The notes under the pieces: model-generated
The model's input: the letters and a program-made list of their open reading frames with translations, nothing else
The model's database searches: none
Told to the model about the DNA's origin: nothing
Made by a program: the position numbers and the translations under genes
Shown: in pieces, positions 12,440-23,424 of the stretch
Layout of the letters: each line of letters begins with the position of its first letter
Position numbering within the stretch: position 1 is the stretch's first letter
Assembly: GCA_963082975.1 (NCBI GenBank)
Contig: OY720348.1
Coordinates: 72,689,719-72,753,718 of the forward strand
Length of the DNA stretch: 64,000 bases
DNA from: Labia minor
Taxonomy: Eukaryota > Arthropoda > Insecta > Dermaptera > Spongiphoridae
Reading direction: 5' to 3'

Positions 12440-12770
12440 AATAGAACAAAATGAAAAACATGCCAGACAAAACTCGAGCAGTTTTAGGCCAAGTGATGTG
12501 TCCTTTGCTCATATCCAGAAAGAAGGGACAGAGTCGAGCAAAAGAATGGAGGGAGCTGGAGGCAGCCGGTGTCCTGATGGTGGCGCGACGTTGCCAAGTG
12601 GCTTGGGAGCTGCTAACGCCTCGGTCAACGACTACCAACCAACGGGTGGATTCTCGGGACCTTGACAACTCCACTCGTAATCATTCAGCTTGAAACGGCT
12701 CCCTCCATTCTTCTGCCAGAACATCTCACGAGGAATTGGCATCTCCCCTCTCCCCAAAGACCTTCTGTGT
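12440..12770. other. GC-rich island with frames open on both strands
   Basis: At least two plus frames and one minus frame are open, as expected of any GC-rich patch here. One plus frame ends GLGAANASVNDYQPTGGFSG then a stop at about 12664, a composition that looks protein-like. It has an acceptor-like tract (CTCATATCCAG) near 12517. Another plus frame runs 12451-12693, and the minus frame 12674-12357. I cannot choose among them or name a family. A first exon, promoter or UTR is possible. Confidence 0.25.
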
Positions 12771-13515
12771 GTGCCTGTACCCAAAATCTCACCAATCCAT
12801 AGAAAATTGGTTTCTTTTTACCTTTTACCTAATCCATGAACGAAACAGAAAAAAAGAAATTTAAAAAAGAAACAAAAAAATTTTTTCGATCTTTCGATAT
12901 CTATTATTCTCGTCTTCTCACTTTCACACTTTCTATATTAAGATAGGGATAGGTGGATATTTTTTTTAAATTTTACACTAAAATAAATGATTCTTAATTT
13001 AATAAGAATTGAATTCAAATGAAGTTGCCCCGCTTAGTCATCTACTGTTATTAGATATTAGTACATTTACTTTCAACCATGTCAACCAAATTCTAAAATT
13101 ATTTAAAACGATATTTTTTTAATATATTTCTTTCCAATTCCTACTTATCATAATTTAATTAATTTATCAATTTTTGTTCGTCCAATTTTATAGAATGCTA
13201 TTAATAGAAGAGTGTTGGATAATTTATATGAATTAACTACTTCTAAATGGAATCCATTTTTACAAATCAAAAATTATTCTTAATTAAATACCCAAGAATC
13301 GATGACATCCATAAAATATTTTATTTTTCTCCAATTAATCACTCTAAACGATTAATTTCTATTAGATATTAGGATATTTAAAGTAATTTAAAATTATAAC
13401 TTACTGAAAAAATATTTATATTTTGCGATTTAAAAACAAGATTGGTATGCTCCTTTTGTCCGAGGTCATTGACTTGAAATTCATTTAAAATTCTAATAAA
13501 CAGTCTTGAAGTAGA

Positions 13516-13548
13516 TTTATTTTATTTTATTTTATTTTATTTTATTTT
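13516..13548 (+). repeat. (TTTTA)n microsatellite
   Basis: About six tandem TTTTA units. Confidence 0.9.
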
Positions 13549-14718
13549 GACAAATCACTGCTTACTGATTTCTATAGATAATACTCATCCGGAAGTTATA
13601 GATATCTATTACCTGAGATCATCTATAATAGAATGAGTTCTATTTCAAAAAATAGCCTTTTTTTAAAATAATAATTTATGAAAGGAGAAATCTATCTTTG
13701 ATCTTGTAAAGCAAGTGTAAAGGTAAATCAATAGGTAAAAAAGTAGAATGAAATAGGAATAAAAATAATTAATTGATAGCCACAGCAATGATATAAACAA
13801 TAATTCATTAATAATAATTTTGGATTGTCATCTTTTATTCGGATTAAAAATTATTTAATATTTTTAGATAGATTAATTAATTTTTACAAAATATTATAGA
13901 TTTGTATGTAGTTAAAAGTTTATTATATTGTGCCAATCAAGCCCTTCTCAGACGGATTTAAACTGACCTTATGACCGAAAATAAGGGATTATTTACAGTT
14001 CTTTCAATTTTAACTAAAATTTTCATTGAAGGTATTGTTGTTTGTTGATATTTATTTTAAATTGATAATTAATCAAGTTAAGTAATTTTTTTTTACTTAA
14101 AAATGAATATATTAGGAAGATTATTAAGTGTTACAACTTTTAAAAATATCTCTGTATTTTGCTAATTGTTTTATCATTTTTAACTCAAGTCGCATCTGTA
14201 TGTTTTAATTGTATTGTTGTTTCTTTTGGCACATGTCTTTAATTTGGGTTCCAAAGATAAAGAAAGGATGGTTGATCCAAACTGGGCTGTTTTATGTTAT
14301 ATAGTTTTTATTTCTTGCTTTTTATAGTCTAATGCCTGGTAATCTTGAAAAATATTGAGTTGATATACCAAACACACAAAAGCAAAAATAAAAAATAAAT
14401 TTACAAGTCCAATGAATTCTTTAACATCAATAATGATAAAATATAATATTCCAAAACCATAATATAAAAACAGGTTAATTAAATGAAATAATAAATTCAT
14501 AAATAAAAACATTAATTAAGTATTACGTTTCATCATTCAACTCAATATTAACTTTTTTTAATATAATAGGAAAAGTTAAATTTAACTCGATCCATACAAA
14601 TAGAATTTATTTTTTAATAGTTATTAGAAAAAAAGATTTTCTTTTCCAAATAAAAAATTAATTATCTTTTATTTACAATACATTTTTATAATATAAATTA
14701 TATAATTTAATAATTATT

Positions 14719-14720
<2 letters not shown>

Positions 14721-14752
<32 letters not shown>
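14721..14752. repeat. (TA)n microsatellite
   Basis: Uninterrupted alternating TA run. Confidence 0.9.
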
Positions 14753-14754
<2 letters not shown>

Positions 14755-16149
14755 CAGCTTTATACTATCTACGCTTGGTTAATTTATTTACTTTTTTTAT
14801 AAAGTATTCAAAAGATAGACAGTATAATTGTAGATTTTCTGAATATTTATCTAAAAATAGTATTATATATTGTAAAAGATATAAATATAATTTAATTAAT
14901 TTAATATAATTGATAAATATTGTTAATTATTTAAAGTTAATAATATTTTTTTTTCAATTATAAATTTGTTTTATTTATGGTACAAAATAATGTATCCAAT
15001 GTAAAACAACATAATTCTGAAATTGATTTCGGAACGTTTTGTCTATTTATAGAAAAATTATTTACAATAAATTGAAAAACTAGAAGGTGCTCAAGTTATA
15101 ATTATAATTTGATTAATTGTATAAAAAATAATAAGTAGTATTAGTTAAATTAATTTATTATTGTTAATTAAATTTTTCTGTTATCAAACTAAGAAATAAT
15201 GTTTTCCTTGAAAGTAATAATTTAATTAATAAATAAAATAATTTCTTATTAATATTAGCAATTTGCATGGGAAATGGTCAAAACAAAAAAAATCATTAAA
15301 CAACAATAAAAGTGATTTGAAGTTTAAGTTTTATAATATATATATTAATAAATTAATAGATTTAAATAAATTCTTAAATTAGAAATTTCCTATAAAATTC
15401 TAAATATATATATATATATATATATATATCTTAATTATTTATTAACTTTGATTTAAGCCAATTGATATAATAGTATTTTTTTTTTTTCTTTTTAGAGATT
15501 TTAACAAACTTTTCTTTAGTATAATTTTATATATTTTATATTTACATTTTTTGTTGACAACTATAGATAAAATGAAAACTTTATCTTATACATATTCTTT
15601 TATGAAATAGTGCAATATAGAAAAATTATATATTAGTATTTATTTTGAGTATTTAATATTATATATATATCTATTTCATTTATATTCTTTATTAATCGAA
15701 ATCATACATTCTTTCAATAAAAATAATAACAATAAATAAACAATCAATAGATCAACTATCTTTTCAATATCCCATAGAAAAGATATTATTATTATTATAA
15801 ATATTATTTTATTTGTTCAATAAATTGGATACAAAATTAGTAGAAATAAATTATCAAGTAAAAAAAATACCGAGTTTAAAAATTTAAATTTTAATCATCA
15901 TTTTAATAAATGATCTATTCAAATAAAACAATGCATATATAAATTGTATTGAAGTTGTTCACTCTAAAATATATGCGTCATTAATTACGCTTATCTACTC
16001 TTAGAATATGGTAAAAATTTATCTACTCTAAGATATGGTAAAAATTTTATAAAACAACAATATTTTCTATCTTTTTAATATTATAATTTAATATATTTCT
16101 TGAATATTAATTTTTTTATTTTATTTTTATTTTTTAAATAAATCGTTGT

Positions 16150-16402
16150 AATGAATTTGCAAAGGAAAGAAAGTAAAGATTCTAAAGCAGGCATGTTTTA
16201 GAAAATTTGGAGCTGTAAGAAAGGTACCAGGGTGCTCTTTTCTTTGTTGTAGCCTCTGGGTATTTCTATTTAAATAAATGAAAAATGGGAAACGGTTGGT
16301 GGCAGGGCAAGTGAGGGTAGCGTAGAGAACCGTAGGGGAAACAACGACCGGCTGCCAACCAGCTTCTTGGTCATTGCAACCGACTATTTCGAAAATTTCC
16401 AT
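16150..16402 (-). other. GC-richer island, possible exon
   Basis: A minus-strand frame from an ATG at 16402 stays open for about 90 codons (starting MEIFEIVGCNDQEAGWQP). No family is recognised and no splice site is convincing. It lies 0.9 kb downstream of the exon at 17307-17552 on the same strand, so it could belong to that gene, but the phase cannot be tested without transcripts. Confidence 0.2.
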
Positions 16403-17306
16403 TACCGCAACTTAATTGAAAATATTAATTTTAAGTACAATATCGAATGGAATTTAAAAATAAAATCTATCTAATTATATGAATTTAAAAAAAAGAATAT
16501 TTATCGATATTTATATTGATTTTGATTTTGTATTTGAAGAAAAAAATAGCCAAATAAATATTTTTAATTTTATTTATACACGAGCGAATACTATAAAATT
16601 TTAATTTTCAATTTTCATTAAGCTTTGATTTAGAAACGAAAAAAATAGTTTACAAAAATTCGAAAGAATATTTAATAAAGTTATAAAAAAAGAGTAATAA
16701 TTATAATTGTATATAAGTTATTTTGGAATATATAATAAAATCATATTGATATTATTTTTTTTTTCTTTCTTTTAATTAGTAATTATATTCTTTGAATTTG
16801 GAGATTCTTTATTTAATCGAGAAATCTATCCAATATTAATATTATATGGTTAATTCAATCTTTTCCGATTAATTAAGATTAATCGAGAGTAAATTGATTG
16901 TGAAATCGGGCAATTTTTTGGTTTTTCTTATTCAATGTGGTAATTTAAATGAACGAGATATTGAATTAATTTGGATGATTCCCATCTTTTTCCCTGATAG
17001 AGTGTTCCAAATTGGAGCCTAGGTAGAGACTGGAGAGATTTGCAGTTGTGTGGGGTCCAAAAGAATAATAAAAAAAGGGGGTTTGGAATTGTTGGATGGA
17101 GATTTGGTTTCGTTGGGATGGTGGCGTGTGATTTTGGAATTGACGCAAAGATGTTGCAAAGATGAACAGGAACAAAGGGAGAAGGCATTCCAGTCTCAAG
17201 AGTTGCTCCGGATTGCCTGAGGACGGCGTCTCTCGCGGCCTCTGACCTTGGCTCTCAGGTTCGGCAAGAAAGGAACTGCGTTAAGCCGGCCGGCTTTATC
17301 ACTTAC

Positions 17307-17552
17307 CTCCTCCATCACATCCCTCGGAAGATGTTTAATCTGCAACTGACGACCGCTATGAAACTTTCGTTTTAATTCATTGACACGTTTCTTGATAGCT
17401 TCTTCAGGATCATCGTCCCAAAATGCGTCCGTCGAGGCAGTGGCCATCACTTCCGCACTCCAAAATTTTTCCGTGTCATTTTTAATGTTCAAATTAAAAC
17501 AGGATAAGGTTTGAGAAGTGGAGGCAAAAGCCTCCGTCGAGCTCGCAGCCAT
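17307..17552 (-). CDS. first coding exon of an unidentified gene
   Basis: An ATG in strong initiation context (GCCATGG) starts an 82-codon exon ending in GAGGAG followed by the consensus donor GTAAGTGAT. The encoded N-terminus is Ser/Thr/Ala-rich. It then has a cluster FWDDDPEEA leading into a likely helix with KKRVNELKRKF, HSGRQLQIKHLPRD and VMEE. The pattern of charged helix, KF, then hydrophobic and LP is faintly like the helical region of Mediator subunit 9, but this is only a resemblance. Read-through past the donor gives 31 more codons then a stop. The next exon was not found: acceptors tested within 120 bp downstream run into stops or low-quality frames. The GC-rich surroundings (17200-17780) suit a promoter and first exon. 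Confidence 0.45.
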
Positions 17553-17799
17553 GGCGGGGTGGTTTTCCACGCCAAGCAGCGGGCAGAACACAACCCTAAA
17601 GAAAATTGGTGCTCACGAACGTTCCTTACATACAAATATAGATATAGATAGATATAGATATAGTTATAGATATATACCACTCTCAGTTCGCGGCTTCAAC
17701 TGTCGGCCGCCACTGACCCTTGTGGGATCCAAAGGGCATTCGGAAGACTTCGTGAGTTCCCGTCACATTTCGGCTCTTCCCCCACCATTGTAAAGATAC

Positions 17800-20504
17800 A
17801 TGTGGGTACAAGGAGAGAAATCACTTGCACTTCCTTTGTATATTGTCTCATTTCCTTAACCATCCATTATCCTTAAAATTAATTTTCTTATCTTTGGTTT
17901 TGATTAAATAAAACTATCATTTTCATCTTAAAAACACATCAAAAAGATCAAATAACATATTCAAGCTTTTTATGTTCTATAATTTATAAAAAATCTTAAT
18001 CATCTTTAATTATTGAAACATATTTTTATATTTTAAATCTAATTAATCAATTAATAACCTTATATATTTATATATAGTTTAGTGGGACATACAAAAGAAA
18101 AATTATATAAAGAAAATACAAATCAAATTTGGATTGTTAAAATGAATGATAATATAAAATGAAACCGTGTTGTAACTTGTAACCAACATTTTTATTTAGA
18201 AATAATAAAATCAAAATTGGGGAGTAACATTTCAGGCCAAAAAGGAAAATTTGTCGAATGGGTCACGTGTGAGTTCAAATTGCGCACAAAAGAGATTCCT
18301 TAGGAAGTGAACTTGATGCGGCCATGAACCCACGAGTTCCATAAACCTGTCCAAACTGTGTTCATCATTTTATATTTAAAATTTATATCTATATCTATAA
18401 TTATTTTATATAGATATAGATGCAAATAAAATTAATAAATTAATTAAATTAAATGATCAATATTTTTAAAAAGAATATTAAATATTTTTTCTTAACAATA
18501 ATCATGATTTGGATGTTAATTAAATAATTGCTAAATTAATAATTTATAAGAAGTTTTTCCTTAATTATATTTAGAAGTAATACGAAATTAACTAAACAAA
18601 ATTTAAATTATAAAAAATAATACATTTTTAAATTTATTGTTACAAAAATTAATAATTAAAATAATAAAATTAAAAATTATCTCTTTTTTAAAACAGTTAA
18701 TTTCGTTAAGATAAAATGGTTTTGTAGATGGCAGCACATATAGGTAAGTTTAAAATAATTATCTTTATTTAAGAAGAGGAAAATAAAATTTACAAAGAAA
18801 ATTTTTCAATTTAAATTAAAAAATAATTAATGTTAACAATTTATTAAATAAAAAATCTCTATTATTATTTACAAATTTTAAGAAATTTTAATTAATAAAT
18901 TATTTAATATATTTTTAAACAACAATAACCTATGATGGAATTATTATAAAGAGGAAATAAAATTTGTTTTAAAAGAAATCAAAGCTAAAATCTTTAAAAA
19001 AATATTTATTCAAAAAAGTTTACATGATCATTTTGAAAATTTTTATAATTTAGAATATTATAGAATTATAATTATTATTATATGTAGAATATACATGAAT
19101 CAAAACTTATATTGATTGTTGCGATGGCGATTTTATAGGAAAACGCTCTTAAATTCTATCGTGAAGTGAATATTAAACAAAAAATTGAATATTTATTTAT
19201 TTAAATAGGTCTTATCCTCCAATTGTTTAATATTTGAGCAAAAGCAAGATTGGATTTTTATTCGATGTAATATTAAGTATTTTCAATAAATTCTTATTTT
19301 TATTCAGCCTCAGATTTTATATTATTCTAAAATTTCATATATATACTTTTTACTATTAAGCAATTAGAAATGAATAATTAAATAATTGTAACAACAATAT
19401 AAACTCATTAATTATTATCTTAAATATAAAAACATTTTAGACTACCTGAACAAAAACAATAAATAAAATATATATATAATTTATTTAAATTTAATTTATA
19501 TATATGAATTTAACTTTCGTTTAAAATAAGTAAACATATATCATTTCAAATATATATCGACTATCAATAAAAATAAAAACTATCATTAATTTATCCATAG
19601 ATGGCACCAACATACTTTTATTTTGTACCATTTTATATTTCACGTTTAAATAACAAAATGAAGTAAAATTATACCAAAAAACAAGAAATTTTAAATAATA
19701 AAATAAAATCAGAAAAACAAAAATATAATAATATATATATATTAATATTCGTGTATATATATGTAAGTATATCTATTGAAATTTTAGAAATATATAATGT
19801 ATAAAATATATATTTTATATAAATATTTTTTATTATATTGTAAAATAAATAATCTATTTATTTAAGAGAAAGAAAGAAAATATTAATGATATGTGTAATC
19901 AATTTTGATTAATCAAAAATTAAAACAATCCAATCTTCTTTATTTGGTTAATAACATAAAAAAAATGGCCAAAAGATTTGGTAAATATTCACTTTAAATT
20001 AATTTATGACTATTATTCTTTATCTCAAAGAATATTAGATGTCTGAAGTTAAATTATTTCAAAATGTAGAACTAGGAAAGATTTAAATTTAAGCATTGTT
20101 GAAAGAAGAAATAACTTTAGTATATTATATATATATATAATACAACTAATGTTCTAAGAAGTGTAGCATGTTATGATTCATTTTTTTATTTGTAATTTGT
20201 ATAATATTTCAGCCCTTGAATACATATTTTAGAATTTTTCAAGACTCGTGTGCTTGCAATCTATCTATCATTTGTAGTTGAGAGTGATATGCAAGCATTA
20301 GAATATAGTATGTATATTTAATATTTTCAAAATTTGTTTTAATTAAAGCACAATTGAAAAAGAGAAAAATTAAATTTTCTTCTTTTATATATATATATAT
20401 TTTCTATTACTTACTGATTTGTTTACACTTAAAAAATTCATAAAAGTTTTTTTTTATTATTTTTTTCACTTTTTTCATATATTTACTTATTTAAACAAAT
20501 AATA

Positions 20505-20536
<32 letters not shown>

Positions 20537-21706
20537 TAAAATATTCTATTAAATATATATATTTTAAAATATTCTTTTAAAATATATATATACACTTTAA
20601 TTTTGTTCATAGTTAAATTATTGTTTTGTTTATATTAATAGAAAATTGATTGATATAAGAGAAAAATTGATAAATTCTTTGTAGATATGTTTTTATCTTC
20701 GAAAAACTGAGATAAAAAATATTAAAAATTGATTTATTAAGCGTCAAGTCCTAATTTCCTGCAAAGAAGAGATTGTGTGAATCAATTATTTTTTATATTT
20801 TTTTTAGAAAAAAAAATTACAATACTAGAATTATTTCAAAACATCTCAAATTTACATGTTCATTCATAATTATATAATTTTTTTCTTTGTTGATTAAAAT
20901 TTATTGCATTACAATTTAGACGTTCTGTGACAATCATATGACATATGTCATTTTTAAAATTAATATTGTTCAAATCAATACCTATAATATATATATAATA
21001 TTAAATAATAATAACATCAATAATACAATTACAAACTTTAATAAGGAATTAAAATAAATGAAATCACAATAATATTAGCAAATCAATTTTTTACCAAATT
21101 TATTTTCTAATAACTATATTATGTTAATTTAAATAGTTATTTTTAGAAAATATAATTAATTAGTAATTAATTTAATAAGCATATAATAAATAAAATGTAG
21201 TTAAATAGTTAATTTGATTATTCTATTTTTTATTTAAAATTATATTTTATATGGATATTTATTATATAGAATAAATATATTTATATATTATTTACGTAAA
21301 TTAACCATTTATAAAAGTGTTAAAAAATAAATAAATATCAAATTTATTATTGGGTATTATTTTATATTTAAATATTTAGATTTCTTAGTTTTATAATTTT
21401 ATGTAAATTATTTTGAAATAAATAAAAAACACTTTATTACATAATTTGAAAAAAATATTTACATATAAAATAATAAGAATGCATTTTATAAATTAAAAGT
21501 ATTGATAAGGATATTTAATATTTATATATTTAATATTATTGGATTAATATAATTAAAACAATTGACTGTTGGCCTAGCTGAAAAAAATATATATTTATTA
21601 TATTAAAATAAATAAGTTTAATATATTAATCTCAATTCTATAAACGAATCATTTAGGGAAGCTAAGTTAAAAATAATAAGCTAGACAAGAAAAATATTCA
21701 TTTTTG
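17800..21706. other. intergenic, AT-rich
   Basis: No supported gene. A GC-richer patch at 18210-18360 carries the E-box-like TCACGTG (in GGGTCACGTGTG), and there is otherwise only low-complexity AT sequence and TA runs (near 20390, 20505). Confidence 0.5.
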
Positions 21707-22467
21707 CAGTGGTGTACCTAGAACTTGCCGCCCGGGGCGATCTCCAGTTTACCGCCCTTTTTATTATAAGTCAATCAAATAGTGGTTTTTATAAATTAAT
21801 ACACATAAATAAATTATTAAGTTATTTAATCAATATTAATTAATACACAGAGAGTAAATTTTTTTACACATATTTGTATGCACTCGTATAAACATATTAA
21901 TATAATATTTACTCTTCTAGCTTTCATACTAGAAAAATCGTGTAAAATGCTCCCAAAATTTATATTTATATTTTTTCCGCCGGCCCTGCTTTTCAAAAGA
22001 AAAATCGATGATTTAAAAAAATATTGGTATATCACTTCAAAGTAATCATATAAACTTTTCAAAAGAAATGACATATATAAACTGATATCAAAAAATTTTA
22101 GTTAGGAAAAATTGCCGAACAAAATCGTAAAGATGCGTTTACGAATTCAACGAATTTTAATGAATACAATAAAATAAAATTATTATCCTGTTCATGGAAT
22201 TAGAATTCAAAATTTACACTCTAAAATGCATTTATATACACCGAGGAATAATATTCGAAATCATATAGTTGATCATAATTTATATAAATCAAATAGTAAA
22301 CTTATAATATTCATATTAATCATTTATTATTCAAGAAAGAAAAAAAAATAAATATGAAATGAATAAGTTGCTTTTTACAACTATAACTAAATATAAAAAA
22401 TGCCGCCCCAAGATAAGTGCCGCCCGGTGCGGACCGCACCCACCGCACCCCCCTAGGTACGCCACTG
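21707..22467. mobile_element. hAT-type non-autonomous element, 8-bp TSD
   Basis: The ends are CAGTGGTGTACCTAG and, in reverse complement, CAGTGGCGTACCTAG, followed inward by GC-rich CCGCCC-type subterminal sequence on both sides. It is flanked by the perfect 8-bp duplication CATTTTTG (21699-21706 and 22468-22475). Eight-bp duplications and CAGTGGCG-type ends are hallmarks of the hAT superfamily. The 761-bp interior is AT-rich with no transposase, so it must have been mobilised in trans. Confidence 0.9.
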
Positions 22468-22756
22468 CATTTTTGTTAAATTTTATAATTGAAATTTCTA
22501 TCTAAATATATTCATATCTATAAAGGTGTATGAATAGTCTAGTGTAGTCTATAAAGGTGTAAGAATTTTGATAAAAATGTAACATTATATAATGTGATTA
22601 ATATAAAATTTCTAATCTGTAAATAAAAAGACTGTAGTTCTAATACCATAATATAACCAAAATTTTGATAAATCCAAATAACCTATGAAATTAAAAATTG
22701 TATTTTAAGATTCTTGTATCCAAGAATAAGTCAGAAAGTTAAAGAAGAATTAAGAA

Positions 22757-23171
22757 TGGTGGCATTTATTGTAATAATAGAAATGGGAAACTTGCTTTAT
22801 TTTTCTACATAACCTTCCAGAACTTCAAAGCATTTTTTCCAACATTTTACAAGAATTTTGATTCGAGCGGAAGGCAGGAGGATCCTGAAGTAGTATTTGA
22901 GACAAAGTTTGGAAATCGCTTTTAAACACGTTATTGTTGAGAATGAGAAGGTTTTTACAGTAAATTATTAATGCATATTTCAAAGGTTTGGATCATTAAA
23001 AGAAGCTCTAAAAAAGAAATTTTCAAGTGCAAACTTGGTTACAAATACAACAAAAATACTTTTTCCAGCATAATCAATAAACATGTGAAGTTTGGAAAGA
23101 GTGCTTTAAAGTCCAGGAAGGTTATGTTGAAAAATCAAGCATGTTTCCCATTTCTATCATTTGAATAAATG
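22757..23171. mobile_element. fold-back made of two mariner 3' ends
   Basis: The arms (about 22757-22850 on minus, about 23085-23171 on plus) are inverted copies. Read outward, each encodes the end of a mariner-family transposase: KKCFEVLEGYVEK on the left, KECFKVQEGYVEKSSMFPI then a stop on the right. Mariner proteins usually end in a similar KC, GDY, E motif. Terminal sequences pair as TGACATTTATT and TGGCATTTATT, with GAAATGGGAAAC inside. The centre is non-coding. No catalytic D,D motif is present. Confidence 0.7.
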
Positions 23172-23424
23172 TCATATTTTTTAATTATTCCTTTACTTTT
23201 TTATTTCTCTTCGTTAAAAAATATTTGAATTTTATTGTTTTTAAAATTTTCAATTTTCTTTAGAAAATATTCATATTTTGCTATAGATGAATATTAAAAC
23301 ACTTTACAAAATTTTATAGTTCTTTTGTGAAAAATCAATATTTATTTTGTTTAATAACTTATGTTGAGATAAATTAAATGTTTCCATATTTGTAAGTGTT
23401 TGGAAAGGGGATGTATAATTCTAC

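Larger units (their letters stand above)
12780..16140. other. intergenic, AT-rich
   Basis: No supported gene. It contains a TTTTA pentamer run (13516-13548), TA runs at 14721-14752 and 15404-15430, and much low-complexity sequence. Confidence 0.6.

Noticed and set aside
16928-17199. Minus frames just downstream of the 17307 donor as exon 2
   Set aside because: They would need an intron of about 40-100 bp and acceptors that enter stops or give low-complexity protein; not convincing.
17518-17793. Plus-strand frame opposite the 17.5-kb exon
   Set aside because: The minus frame has a better initiation context and a consensus donor; GC-rich DNA here is open on both strands.
22971-23168. 65-codon plus frame as a protein
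   Set aside because: It is out of frame with the mariner-like tail encoded by the same bases and is an accident of the fold-back element.
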